The notes: generated by a model not told the origin, from the letters alone. A stretch of DNA of 64,000 bases from Pseudomonadota bacterium (GCA_021325355.1 JAJPHI010000019.1:213068-277067), one strand, 5' to 3'; positions 48,453 to 57,294 are shown, counted from the stretch's first letter. Numbers and translations: made by a program.

Positions 48453-49853
48453 TCACCCCTCGGCATCGCCGTAGAGGTCGTCCTCGGCGGCATAATTCTC
48501 GAAGCGCGTGTACTGGGACAGATAGGTCAGCTTGGCGGTACCGGTGGGGCCGTTACGCTGTTTTGCCACGATAATCTCCGCCACGCCCGGTTCCTTGCTG
48601 TCGCGACGGTACATTTCGTCCCGATAAATGAACGCGATCACGTCGGCGTCCTGCTCGATCGCGCCTGATTCGCGCAAATCGGCCAACAGCGGGCGGCGAT
48701 CCGGCCGGGTCTCGACCTGGCGATTGAGCTGCGATAGCGCTATCACCGGAATGCGCAATTCCTTGGCCAGGGCCTTAAGCGAGCGTGAAATCTCGGCGAT
48801 TTCCTTCTCGCGCGACTCCCCGGGTCGCGCCGACCGCATCAATTGCAGGTAATCGACGATTATCAGGCCGAGATGGGAACTGCGCTCGCGCATCAGGCGA
48901 CGACACTTGGCCTTGAGCACCAGCGGCGACGTGTCGGAGTTATCGTCGATAAAAATCGGCGCTTCGGCCAGTCGTGCCGCCGCCTGCGCCAGCTTGGGGA
49001 AGTCCCGCTCGCCAAGGAAGCCGGCCCGCGCCTTCGCGCTGTCCACACGCGCCTCCGCACAGAGCATCCGCAGCGCCAGTTGCTCCTTCGACATCTCTAG
49101 CGAGAAGAACGCCACGCCGACCGGAGGGTCGGCCGCCGTCGCTGCGTAGGTTGCCAGATTGAGCGCCAGCGCGGTTTTTCCCATACTCGGGCGGGCCGCG
49201 AGAATGATTAGTTCGCTCGGCTGGAAGCCCGCCGTCAGCCGATCCAGATCGGTGAAGCCGGTCGGTACCCCGGTCACCATCTCTTTGCGCTCGTAGAGCC
49301 GCTCGAGCAGCGCGATCGAAGCGCGCGTCACCTCGTTCATCGAATGGAACGACTGGCGGATGCGGCGCTCGGAAATCTCGAAAATCTGATGCTCGGCCTG
49401 GTCGAGGTACTGGTCAACGTCGCCGGGCGCCTCGTACGCCCCCGCAGCGATAGCGGTCGCGGTCGACGCCAGGCTGCGCAGGACCGCCTTTTCGCGCACG
49501 ATCCGCGCATAATGCGCGATATTGGCCGCCGTCGGCACGATAGCCGCCAGCTCGGCGATATAGCCGGCGCCGCCCGCCGCCTCGAGCATCCCGCTGCTGC
49601 GCAGCGCGTCGCTTAGCGTGATCGCGTCGACCGGCTGGGAACGATCGACCAGGCTGACCATCGCGCGAAAAATCTCGCGATGGGTTTCACGATAGAAGTC
49701 CTCGGCGGTCAGGATCTCGAGCGCCTGATTGATGGCGTCGTTGTCCAGCAGGATCGCGCCGAGAACCGATTGCTCCGCTTCGAGATTTTGCGGAGGAACC
49801 CGCTTCAGAATGTCATCGGTCCGCACTGCTGCCGCCACAATCCTCACCCCCAA
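48453..49853 (-). CDS. dnaB: Replicative DNA helicase
   Basis: 466 aa. The N-terminal domain shows PPQNLEAEQSVLGAILLDN, the standard DnaB start. The RecA-like ATPase has Walker A RPSMGKTAL (221-229), Walker B region LGLIIVDYLQLM, and SQLNRQVETRPDRRPLLADL with the DLRESGAIEQDADV arginine-finger/loop motifs. The C-terminus ends KLTYLSQYTRFENY plus an acidic tail. It is the hexameric helicase of the replication fork. No intein is present. The frame starts at TTG 49853; GTG 49847 or a later codon is possible because the first 10 residues are not conserved. See the DnaA-box-like cluster upstream. Confidence 0.96.
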   Translation of the reverse strand: MGVRIVAAAVRTDDILKRVPPQNLEAEQSVLGAILLDNDAINQALEILTAEDFYRETHREIFRAMVSLVDRSQPVDAITLSDALRSSGMLEAAGGAGYIAELAAIVPTAANIAHYARIVREKAVLRSLASTATAIAAGAYEAPGDVDQYLDQAEHQIFEISERRIRQSFHSMNEVTRASIALLERLYERKEMVTGVPTGFTDLDRLTAGFQPSELIILAARPSMGKTALALNLATYAATAADPPVGVAFFSLEMSKEQLALRMLCAEARVDSAKARAGFLGERDFPKLAQAAARLAEAPIFIDDNSDTSPLVLKAKCRRLMRERSSHLGLIIVDYLQLMRSARPGESREKEIAEISRSLKALAKELRIPVIALSQLNRQVETRPDRRPLLADLRESGAIEQDADVIAFIYRDEMYRRDSKEPGVAEIIVAKQRNGPTGTAKLTYLSQYTRFENYAAEDDLYGDAEG

Positions 49854-50172
49854 AGCAGACGCTCTTAACCAAATGGCGCCGGCGGGTAAAGCCGGATGCT
49901 CCGTGATACGTCATTATCCAGCACCCTTGCACGGGCATTCCACGCGCTTTCAACCGCTCATACACACAACTTATCCACAGGCTGGGGATATTCGATCCTG
50001 GCCTCGATCGCTCCCGTCCGCGGCGATGCAGCACGAAGTTCACGCTCGATTACAGGTGTTATTTCGCGGCAAAACGCCGCGTGGCCGGACCGGCGCTTCA
50101 GACTTGCTCGGTGCGGCTGCCCACGCTTGAACGCAGCCCTGTGGAGAACTTCGAAGGGGGACGCGCGGCCCT
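49854..50172. other. 319-bp intergenic region upstream of dnaB
   Basis: Lies between the dnaB start and the end of tadA, both on the minus strand. It holds several DnaA-box-like 9-mers (listed separately) and a hairpin CGCGGC-AAAAC-GCCGCG at 50065-50081 with no T-run. No AT-rich unwinding element or long open frame of coding character is visible. Confidence 0.55.
49914..50148. promoter_or_regulatory. Cluster of DnaA-box-like 9-mers
   Basis: TTATCCACA at 49971-49979 is an exact consensus DnaA box. Nearby are TTATCCAGC at 49914-49922 (7/9), ATATCCCCA on the minus strand at 49983-49991 (7/9) and TTCTCCACA on the minus strand at 50140-50148 (8/9). The perfect box and its inverted neighbour form an imperfect palindrome (49972-49990, eight of nine pairs around one base). 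This may be a DnaA-controlled promoter of dnaB or a DnaA-binding locus. Confidence 0.5.
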
Positions 50173-50700
50173 TCAGCGGGCGCGCCGCGCGACGAAGAAA
50201 TCACGCAAAACCTGTCCGCACTCCGCCGCCATGATTCCGCCGTAGACCTCAACCCGATGGTTCAGGCGGCCATCCCGGCCGATATCGTAAACCGAGCCGA
50301 GCGCCCCCGCCTTTTCGTCTCGCGCGCCGTAATAAATCCGATCGATATGCGCGTTAATCAGCGCGCCCACGCACATTACGCAGGGCTCGAGCGTCACATA
50401 GATCGATAGGCCATCCAGCCGCGCCTGATTGAGCCCCGCGCAGGCATCGCGAATCGCCAGGATCTCGGCGTGCGCCGTCGGATCGCGCATCGTCAACGGC
50501 AGATTATGCGCCGCGCCGATCACGCGGTTAGCACTCACGATAATTGCACCAACCGGCACCTCATTTTCGCGCGCGCCGCGTCTAGCCTCTTCCAGCGCGG
50601 TGAGCATCGCGGCCGCGCCGAAGGTGCCGCGCCGCTGGAACTCAGCGAGCATCCGATCGTATTCGGCCATCCGCTCCTGATGGTAAGGGTCTCCGGTCAT
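50173..50700 (-). CDS. tadA: tRNA-specific adenosine deaminase
   Basis: 175 aa (usual 150-165). Zinc site: H77-A-E79 in DPTAHAEILAIRD and PCVMC with C107 and C110. It converts A34 to inosine in tRNA-Arg(ACG). The core DALIN-like NLPLTMRDPTAHAEI and VGALINAHIDRIYYGARDEK are typical TadA. About 25 extra residues at the N-terminus (MTGDPYHQERMAEYDRM...) are probably partly untranslated; later ATGs exist at codons 11 and 17. It is divergent from the rhodanese gene with 71 bp between them. Confidence 0.93.
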   Translation of the reverse strand: MTGDPYHQERMAEYDRMLAEFQRRGTFGAAAMLTALEEARRGARENEVPVGAIIVSANRVIGAAHNLPLTMRDPTAHAEILAIRDACAGLNQARLDGLSIYVTLEPCVMCVGALINAHIDRIYYGARDEKAGALGSVYDIGRDGRLNHRVEVYGGIMAAECGQVLRDFFVARRAR

Positions 50701-50771
50701 CGTTGACTAATGCGGTCCAATCGAACAAAGAATCAGATTATCAGCGGAACCGCTAACTCCGCGCAATCACA

Positions 50772-51092
50772 ATGCAGATTCCCGAAATCGAACCTGGCGA
50801 ACTGAAATCCCGCCTCGAGCGCGGCGAGCCGCTCGCGCTGCTCGACGTGCGCGAAGCCGAGGAGGTCGCCCTCGCCGCCTTCCCCAACGCCCTCCATGTC
50901 CCGATGGCCGAGATTCCGAGCCGCGCCGATCACCTGGATCGCAACGCCGAGTGGGTCGTCATCTGCCATCATGGCGTGCGCAGCGCGCAGGTCGCGATGT
51001 ACCTCGCCGGCAGGGGCTTCAGAGTCGCGAATCTGAGCGGCGGCATCGACCGTTGGTCGTGCGAAGTCGATCCCGCCACGCCTCGCTATTGA
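50772..51092 (+). CDS. Single-domain rhodanese-like protein
   Basis: 106 aa. ALLDVREAEEVALAAFPNAL is the CH2A motif, and the active loop is C65-HHGVR-S in VICHHGVRSAQVAMYLAGRG. The six-residue loop with an intact Cys suits a sulfurtransferase (persulfide carrier). The end, NLSGGIDRWSCEVDP, is family-typical. It is cytoplasmic. The nitrilase gene follows after 21 bp, so they may be co-transcribed. Confidence 0.92.
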   Translation: MQIPEIEPGELKSRLERGEPLALLDVREAEEVALAAFPNALHVPMAEIPSRADHLDRNAEWVVICHHGVRSAQVAMYLAGRGFRVANLSGGIDRWSCEVDPATPRY

Positions 51093-51113
51093 GAACCGCT
51101 CAGGAGTTTCACG

Positions 51114-51920
51114 ATGACCTTTCTCGCCGCGGCGATTCAAATCACCACCTCGAGCGATAAGGCGGCTAACCTCGAACGCGCCGAGCGCATGGTCCGGCTC
51201 GCCGCGGCGCGCGGCGCCCATCTCATCGGCCTGCCCGAAATGTTCAACTGGCGCGGCAAACGTGCGGAAGAGCCGGCCGCAGCCGAACGCCTCGACGGCC
51301 CGACGCTTACCCTGATGGCCCGCCTGGCGCGCGAGCTTGAAATCCACCTGCTGGCCGGTTCGATCGCCGAACACGTCGAGGGCGAAAGCCGCCGCTACAA
51401 CACGTCGGTGCTCTTCGGCCCGGACGGCGCCAGGCTGGCGGTCTATCGCAAGATCCATCTCTTCGATATCGACCTGCCGGGACGCGTCACCGTCAAGGAG
51501 TCGGAGGTCAAACTGCCGGGTGCGGAGGTCGTGACCGCCGCCACCGCACTGGGGACGGTCGGACTGAGTGTCTGCTACGACCTGCGCTTCCCGGAGCTTT
51601 ACCGGCGGCTCGCGTTCGCCGGCGCGGTGGTCCTGATGATTCCCAGTGCGTTCACCTTTCCCACCGGCGAAGCGCATTGGGAGGTTCTGATCCGCGCCCG
51701 CGCCATCGAGAATCAATCTTATGTCGTCGCGCCAGCGCAATTCGGCGCCAACGTTCACGGCTTCAGCGATTACGGCAATTCGATGATCGTTGATCCATGG
51801 GGCCGCGTGCTGGCGCGCGCCGCCGATCAGGAGGGCGTCGTCGTGGCTCCGCTCGATATGGATTATCTCAAACGCGTCCGCCGGGAACTCCCCGCCCTTG
51901 CTCATGCTCGCCTGCGCTAG
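51114..51920 (+). CDS. Nitrilase superfamily carbon-nitrogen hydrolase (Nit2-like)
   Basis: 268 aa. The catalytic triad is E42 (IGLPEMFNW), K113 (VYRKIHLFDID) and C154 (LSVCYDLRFPELYR). YDLRFPELYRRLA and QSYVVAPAQFG place it with Nit1/Nit2-type amidases, i.e. deaminated glutathione or omega-amide hydrolysis. A role in metabolite repair is the best guess. An AGGAG lies 9 bases before the ATG. It is in a run of plus-strand genes with rhodanese before and CoA-transferases after. Confidence 0.92.
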   Translation: MTFLAAAIQITTSSDKAANLERAERMVRLAAARGAHLIGLPEMFNWRGKRAEEPAAAERLDGPTLTLMARLARELEIHLLAGSIAEHVEGESRRYNTSVLFGPDGARLAVYRKIHLFDIDLPGRVTVKESEVKLPGAEVVTAATALGTVGLSVCYDLRFPELYRRLAFAGAVVLMIPSAFTFPTGEAHWEVLIRARAIENQSYVVAPAQFGANVHGFSDYGNSMIVDPWGRVLARAADQEGVVVAPLDMDYLKRVRRELPALAHARLR

Positions 51921-52015
51921 ATCTTGCGAGGTCCCTCGCACCGCGCCGACGCTTGACGGAGCGCACGATACCGCGTTACGAATCGCGAACAGTCCCGCAG
52001 CAAAGGAAGTCATCC

Positions 52016-53197
52016 ATGGCGGAAGGACCGCTGGCCGGGTTTCGTATTCTCGACCTCACACAGGTCGTGTCGGGCCCTTACTGCACACAGACGCTGGGCG
52101 ATCTGGGTGCCGATATCATCAAGGTCGAACCGCCGGAGGGTGACCTGATTCGCAGCGTCGGGCCGCCGCGCAAGAACGGCGTGGCCGCCGGCTTCCTCGC
52201 CTTCAACCGCAACAAGCGCAGTATCGCGATCGATTTGAAAAATCCGCAGGGCGTCAACCTGGTCAAAATCCTCGCCGCGAAATGCGACGCGATGATCGAA
52301 AATAATCGACCCGGCGTCGCCGATCGCCTGGGAATCGGCTACGCCGAAATTCGCAAGGTCAATCCCAGAATCGTCTACTGCGCGATTCACGGCTTCGGGC
52401 CTAAGGGGCCCAAGGCCAACGACCCGGCCTTCGATCCGGTCATCCAGGGCTTCAGCGGGATGGCCGCGGTGCAGGGCGGCAAGGACGGCAAGCCCGTCGC
52501 GGTGCGGATGGCGCTGGCGGACAAAATCAGCGGGATGACCGCCGCGCTCAGCATTATCGCGGCGCTGCACGAGGCGCGTAATCGCGGCGTCGGCCAGTAT
52601 ATTCGCGTCCCGATGGTCGAAGCGATGATGGCGTTCGTGGCCAATGACTCGTTTATCGGCCATGCCTTCGTGCCGCACGACGAGGAACAGGATCGCGTTC
52701 CGACCTTCAGCCTCGACCCCCTCAAAACCGCCGACGGCTACGTCACCCTGGGCGCCTTCACCGACGCGCAATGGGAGCGGCTGACGAAAACCGTCGGCCA
52801 TCCGGAATGGTGGCAAATCGAACGCTACGGCGAGCGGCTGCGCACCAGCTTCAAGGGCGTCGCTGAGATCTTCGCCGAAACGCCGACCGCGCGCTGCCTC
52901 GAAATTATCCGCGAGGCGGACGTGCCGGGCGGTCCCACGCATTCCTATGAAACTCTGTTCGACGATCCAGAAGTGGTGGCCAACGAGAGTTTCCTCTCGT
53001 ATGAGCATCCGCAGGCCGGACCCGTGCGCACACCGCGTCCTGGCTGGCGCTTCAGCGAGACGCCGGCGCAGATGCGGCGACGGCCGCCCCTGCTCGGCGA
53101 GCATACCGAGGAAATTCTGCGCGAGGTCAATCTGTCGCGCGAGGAAATCGAGGAATTACGCCGTAACCGGGTCATCAATCAGCCGCAGACGAACTGA
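52016..53197 (+). CDS. CaiB/BaiF family CoA-transferase, first of a tandem pair
   Basis: 393 aa. Conserved: FRILDLTQVVSGPYCTQTLG, GADIIKVEPP, NRNKRSIAIDL, MIENNRPGVADRLGIGY and YCAIHGFGPKGP with D140 in DPAFDPVIQGFSG as expected nucleophile. The start at ATG 52016 is supported by AAGGA about 9 bases upstream; a longer open frame from inside the nitrilase is spurious. It lies 16 bp before its paralogue, and both have the same residues around the active Asp. They could form a hetero-oligomer or use related substrates. The substrate is unknown. Confidence 0.92.
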   Translation: MAEGPLAGFRILDLTQVVSGPYCTQTLGDLGADIIKVEPPEGDLIRSVGPPRKNGVAAGFLAFNRNKRSIAIDLKNPQGVNLVKILAAKCDAMIENNRPGVADRLGIGYAEIRKVNPRIVYCAIHGFGPKGPKANDPAFDPVIQGFSGMAAVQGGKDGKPVAVRMALADKISGMTAALSIIAALHEARNRGVGQYIRVPMVEAMMAFVANDSFIGHAFVPHDEEQDRVPTFSLDPLKTADGYVTLGAFTDAQWERLTKTVGHPEWWQIERYGERLRTSFKGVAEIFAETPTARCLEIIREADVPGGPTHSYETLFDDPEVVANESFLSYEHPQAGPVRTPRPGWRFSETPAQMRRRPPLLGEHTEEILREVNLSREEIEELRRNRVINQPQTN

Positions 53198-53213
53198 CGG
53201 AGAGGGCAGCATT

Positions 53214-54383
53214 ATGGCCGACGGACCGCTGGCAGGATTTCGCGTTCTCGACCTTACTCAGGCGGTCTCCGGACCGTTCTGCACCATGATGCTCGGTGAC
53301 CTCGGCGCCGACGTCATCAAGGTTGAAGCGCCGACCGGAGACACCGCGCGGCTGATCACGAAGCCCGGCCGCAACAAGGTCGGAGCGTACTTCCTGATGT
53401 TCAACCGCAACAAGCGCGGCATCGTGATCGACGTGCGCAAGGATCGTGGCCGCGACCTTATCCGGCGGCTGGCCGCTCGGTCTGATGCGCTGGTCGAGAA
53501 CAATCGGCCCGGCGTCGCTGATCGCCTGGGGATCGGCTACGCGGACATCCGCAAGATCAATCCCCGGATCGTCTATTGCGCAATTCACGGCTTCGGACCG
53601 AACGGACCTTTGGCCAACGCCCCCGCCTACGATCCCGTCATTCAGGGCTTCACCGGTATGGCGACAGTTCAGGGCGGTCCCACCGGCAACCCGACCGCGG
53701 TCAAGATGGTGATCGCGGACAAGGCGAGCGGGTTCACCGCCGCCATCGGCGTCGTCGCCGCGCTGCATGCCGCACGCTCGCGCGGCGTCGGACAGTATCT
53801 GCGCGTGCCCATGGTCGAAGCGATGTTCAACCTCCTGGCCAACGACACCATGGTCGGCTACGCGTTCATGCCGCCCGACGAGTTCAAACATCAGACGCCC
53901 AAGAACGGCAGTCTCGATCCGTTTCGCACCAAGGACGGTTACGTCGCGATCGCTCCGTACAGCGACGAACAATGGCAGCGGCTGCTCACCGCAATCGGCC
54001 ATCCGGAGTGGTGGGAGGTCGAGAACCGGCGCGAGCGGCTGCGCACCTGTCTGCGCGGAATCGCCAAATTATTTCCCGAACGCGAGAGCGCCTACTGGCT
54101 CAAGAAGATCGAAGAGGCGGATTGTCCCGGGGGACCGGTTCATAGCTACGACACCCTCCTCAACGATCCGGAAGTTATCGCCAATGAGAGCTTCACCGTC
54201 TGGGAGCATCCGCAAGCCGGCCAGGTGCGCACCGTGAATCCCGGCATGCGCTTCAGTGAGACCCCGGCGAAATTCTGGCGCCGTCCGCCCGGCCTCGGTG
54301 AGCATACGGAGGAGGTCTTGCGCGAGCTCGGGCTGCCCCGCAACGAGATCGAAGAGCTGCGCGCCGACAAGGTCATCAACTGA
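53214..54383 (+). CDS. CaiB/BaiF family CoA-transferase, second of a tandem pair
   Basis: 389 aa, a close paralogue of the preceding protein: FRVLDLTQAVSGPFCTMMLG, GADVIKVEAP, NRNKRGIVIDVRKDRG, VENNRPGVADRLGIGYADIR and D140 in NAPAYDPVIQGFTG. The C-termini also match (RPPGLGEHTEEVLRELGL). A GGAGAGGG lies 7 bases upstream of ATG 53214. Tandem duplication followed by divergence is likely. Family III enzymes exchange CoA between acids without free intermediates. Nothing nearby defines the acid. Downstream is a 190-bp gap before the Ppx/GppA gene. Confidence 0.92.
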   Translation: MADGPLAGFRVLDLTQAVSGPFCTMMLGDLGADVIKVEAPTGDTARLITKPGRNKVGAYFLMFNRNKRGIVIDVRKDRGRDLIRRLAARSDALVENNRPGVADRLGIGYADIRKINPRIVYCAIHGFGPNGPLANAPAYDPVIQGFTGMATVQGGPTGNPTAVKMVIADKASGFTAAIGVVAALHAARSRGVGQYLRVPMVEAMFNLLANDTMVGYAFMPPDEFKHQTPKNGSLDPFRTKDGYVAIAPYSDEQWQRLLTAIGHPEWWEVENRRERLRTCLRGIAKLFPERESAYWLKKIEEADCPGGPVHSYDTLLNDPEVIANESFTVWEHPQAGQVRTVNPGMRFSETPAKFWRRPPGLGEHTEEVLRELGLPRNEIEELRADKVIN

Positions 54384-54590
54384 CCCTTGAGCCGTTCCTC
54401 CTGCGCTGTCGCGATCAACTCCGTTCGCGCCCGATCGCGTCAAGACGCGTCGGGAGCGTTGCCCAATTTCCCCAAGCGGCGTTATCGCTTATGCTGGTCC
54501 GTGCCGGCTGGCGGGGCGGCCTTCCGCTGCCGCGTTGCATTTCGCGGGGCGTCGCTGCCCGCCGAGTAAACTTCCGTGACTCATCGCCTA

Positions 54591-55544
54591 ATGAAGCTTG
54601 CCGCACTCGATGTCGGAACCAACACCGTCCTGATGCTGGTCGTCGAAACCGCGCCCGACGGGCAGTTGCGAAAGCTGGCCGATCTATCGCGAATCACCCG
54701 GTTGGGACGCGGAGTTGACTCAACGGGCCACCTCGATCAGCAAGCGGCGGCCGCCACCCTCGCGGCGATTGGCGAATTCGTCGATCGGGCGCGGGCGCTC
54801 GGCGTCGATAAAATTCTGACCGCCGGCACCGCCGCGCTGCGCGACGCCGCCGACGGCGCCGATTTCCTTGCCCGCGTCAAGGCGCGCACCGGCGTCGACC
54901 TCGAGATCATCAGCGGAGAAACCGAAGCGCAATTGTCCTGGCTTGCTTCAGTCAGGGGCCTGCGGCTTGATCCGGCAGCCAAGCTCCTGATCGTCGATAT
55001 CGGCGGCGGCTCGACCGAATTGATCCGCGCGCAGCCCGGCGGCGCCATCGATGCGGTTAGTCTGCCGCTTGGATCGGTGCGTCTTACCGAGCGTCTCGTT
55101 CACGCGGACCCACCGCACGCCAGCGAAGCGGCGGAGCTTCGCCTCGCCATCGACGACGAACTCGGACGCTTGCGCTGGAACTACCTGCCCGACACGATGG
55201 TCGGAATTGCCGGAACGGTCACGACCGTCGGCGCAATCGCGCTCGAACTGACGGCATACGATTCAACGCGAGTACACGGCTCGCGGCTCTCGCGTGCCGC
55301 GGTGCTGCAGGTGCTCGGACGTCTCGGCAGCGTCACGTTGGAAGAACGCAAAAAAATTCCCTGCCTTGAACCGGGTCGCGCCGACGTGATTTTCGCCGGC
55401 ACCGCGATTCTCGAACGCATCATGGCGCATTTCCAAATCGACGAGGTGATTGTCAGCGATCAAGGCGTGCGATGGGGTCTCGTATGGCGGGAACTGGATC
55501 AATCGTCGCTAAGAGGGCAGCATGACCAAAGCGGAGCTGATTGA
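54591..55544 (+). CDS. Ppx/GppA-family phosphatase
   Basis: 317 aa, a short single-core member. AALDVGTNTVLMLVVE is the phosphate-1 motif; LTAGTAALRDAADGADFL, ISGETEAQLSWLA, LIVDIGGGSTELI (phosphate-2) and VGIAGTVTTVGAIAL (adenosine motif) are all present. It may hydrolyse polyphosphate or ppGpp-type pentaphosphate; the short form lacks the C-terminal HD-like part of E. coli Ppx/GppA. The natural family start is MKLAALDVG at 54591; GTG 54576 five codons before is possible. Its last 23 bases overlap the HU-like gene. Confidence 0.9.
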   Translation: MKLAALDVGTNTVLMLVVETAPDGQLRKLADLSRITRLGRGVDSTGHLDQQAAAATLAAIGEFVDRARALGVDKILTAGTAALRDAADGADFLARVKARTGVDLEIISGETEAQLSWLASVRGLRLDPAAKLLIVDIGGGSTELIRAQPGGAIDAVSLPLGSVRLTERLVHADPPHASEAAELRLAIDDELGRLRWNYLPDTMVGIAGTVTTVGAIALELTAYDSTRVHGSRLSRAAVLQVLGRLGSVTLEERKKIPCLEPGRADVIFAGTAILERIMAHFQIDEVIVSDQGVRWGLVWRELDQSSLRGQHDQSGAD

Positions 55545-55791
55545 CGCGGTGGCGGAATCCGCCGGTCTCACCAAGCAGGCGGTCAACCTCGCGATCACCG
55601 CAGCCTTCCGCGAAATCGCGCGCGCAATTCGCGAGGAGAAGCGCTTTTCGATGCCGGGCTTCGGCACCTTCTCGGTTCGGCGCCATCGCCCCCGGCGCGG
55701 CTACAATCCCAATTCCAAGACGCCGATGCGAATTCCGGCGCTACGCACCGTTGGCTTCCGCCCCGCACCCCGACTGCGCAAGGGCCTCTGA
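55522..55791 (+). CDS. HU/IHF family DNA-binding protein
   Basis: 89 aa. MTKAELIDAVAESAGLTKQA is the N-terminal helix motif and FSMPGFGTFSVRRHRPRRGY the beta-arm start; NPNSKTPMRIPALRTVGFRP closes the arm, with the conserved Pro-bearing tip. It is a dimeric nucleoid protein that bends DNA. The GAGGG upstream of ATG 55522 lies within the end of ppx. The Arg-rich arm (RRHRPRRGYNPNSK) is slightly more basic than usual. Its overlap with ppx and probably with the next gene suggests one transcript. Confidence 0.93.
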   Translation: MTKAELIDAVAESAGLTKQAVNLAITAAFREIARAIREEKRFSMPGFGTFSVRRHRPRRGYNPNSKTPMRIPALRTVGFRPAPRLRKGL

Positions 55792-57214
55792 CGGTTCCGG
55801 CGCACTGCGTCGCTGGCGCACGCGCCTCGAGCCGGCGGCGATCCTCGGCGCTGCCCTCGTTGTCGGTGCCTGGCTGCGTTTTGCGAACCTGGGCACGCCC
55901 GATCTCTCGGCCGACGAAGCCGCCAGTTGGGCCGCCGCTTCGGCGCAGAACGTCGCTGAGGTGCTGCAACGCCAGGCCGGCTTGAATCCCGGCGAACTGG
56001 GCGTTCACGACCTGCTTCTTCACGCCTGGATCAGACTTTTTGGCGATGGCCTTTCGACGATGCGCGCTCTGTCCGCGGTCGTTGCCACGCTCGCGATTCC
56101 GCTCGTCTTTCTCCTGGTCCGCGCGATACTCACGCTGGCGGACTCCGCTATGGATGCGCCACTGCCCTCTGACGAGTCTGCCGACACCACGCCTATCGCC
56201 GCCGTCGCCGCGCTCCTCTTTGCCGTCAACCTCGTAACGATAAAGTACGCGCGCGAAGCGCGGATGTACCCCGTCGCTCTCGTCCTGACGCTCGCGCAGA
56301 TTTGCTGCTTTCTGCGCGCCTTGCGTAGCGGCGGACTGCTGAACCAGGGCCTGACGGCCTTATTCACGGCCCTTGCCGTCGCCTCGACTTACAGCACGGG
56401 ACTGATCCTTGTACCCGAGGGGCTGTACCTCGGCCTGACGCTCTTGCGAACTCGCCACCGCGTCGCGACGATCATGCGACTCGGGACCGCTTTGGTTCTT
56501 GGCACAATTGCGGTAGTTCCGCTCTACTTCTTCGAGCATCATCGGGGTGCGGCGCCGAACCTCCAGACCTGGGACTGGATCAAGCCGCCCGCGCCGTGGG
56601 CTTTTATCAGCCTGTTCAACAAGGGCACCGGAACCTACGGCTTCCCGCTGCTCGCGATCCTTGCCGCGGCTGGCGCGATCCGCGGATGGGCGCAATGGCG
56701 CAACGGCATCACGTTGCTGCTGCTCTGGATGTTCGCCCCGCCGGTCCTGCTGATCATCGCTTCGTACTTGTTCCACCCGGCGTTTGTTGAACGCTATGTG
56801 CTTTCCTGCTTCGTGCCTTTTTTTGCTCTCGCAGCGATCGGTCTCGCCCGCCTCGAGCCCGCCTCGATGCGGCCCGCGGCCGGCGCGCTGGTGGTCGTTA
56901 TCTCACTGGCACACGTTGTAGCATGGGGCAGAAAGCCTCACGGCGACGGTTGGGCCGACGCGACCACCGTCGCCGCCCGGCACCTGTCGCCGGCAGAATC
57001 GATCGGCGTCGCCCCGCACTACGCCAAAGCCGTGGTGAGCTATTACCTGCGCGCCAACCCGACCGCTCCACGCGTCGAAGCGTCGAACGCGAGCCCGCCG
57101 CCCACCGTCATCATCGTCGCCGATAGTTTCGACAAGCCCGAAGCGGTGTCGCTGCTGCGTCAGTACCCTCGCGTGCTCGGACATCCGCAAGGCTTGACCG
57201 TGCGCGGCCGTTAG
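55751..57214 (+). CDS. GT39-like membrane glycosyltransferase
   Basis: About 487 aa, many membrane helices. The first luminal loop holds TPDLSADEAASWAAASAQNV, with the Asp-Glu pair that is catalytic in PMT/ArnT-type (GT-C) enzymes, and YAREARMYPVALVLTLAQIC is a recurrent motif of bacterial GT39/83-like proteins. They use a polyprenyl-phosphate sugar donor to modify proteins, lipids or polysaccharides outside the inner membrane. The real start is unclear: the frame is open back to 55541, but that part overlaps the HU gene out of frame and has no protein character. TTG 55751 inside the HU 3' end is the best visible start, giving ~40 bp overlap. Confidence 0.82.
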   Translation: MASAPHPDCARASDGSGALRRWRTRLEPAAILGAALVVGAWLRFANLGTPDLSADEAASWAAASAQNVAEVLQRQAGLNPGELGVHDLLLHAWIRLFGDGLSTMRALSAVVATLAIPLVFLLVRAILTLADSAMDAPLPSDESADTTPIAAVAALLFAVNLVTIKYAREARMYPVALVLTLAQICCFLRALRSGGLLNQGLTALFTALAVASTYSTGLILVPEGLYLGLTLLRTRHRVATIMRLGTALVLGTIAVVPLYFFEHHRGAAPNLQTWDWIKPPAPWAFISLFNKGTGTYGFPLLAILAAAGAIRGWAQWRNGITLLLLWMFAPPVLLIIASYLFHPAFVERYVLSCFVPFFALAAIGLARLEPASMRPAAGALVVVISLAHVVAWGRKPHGDGWADATTVAARHLSPAESIGVAPHYAKAVVSYYLRANPTAPRVEASNASPPPTVIIVADSFDKPEAVSLLRQYPRVLGHPQGLTVRGR

Positions 57215-57294
57215 TCGCGTCGAACCCACCGTTCTGAGCCGACGGCGGCTTTGCTATCCTGCGAGGCAGACTTCTCGCGGACAAGCAATCGCCT

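Noticed and set aside
50065..50081. CGCGGC-AAAAC-GCCGCG hairpin as a terminator
   Set aside because: No U-run on either strand and only six pairs; kept as a note in the dnaB upstream region.
50733..52013. Minus-strand 426-aa frame
   Set aside because: Antisense to the rhodanese and nitrilase genes, which have intact catalytic residues.
52010..53104. Minus-strand 364-aa frame
   Set aside because: Antisense shadow of the first tandem CoA-transferase.
55541..55750. 70-codon N-terminal extension of the glycosyltransferase
   Set aside because: It is the HU gene read in another frame, Arg/Pro-rich with no membrane or family features.
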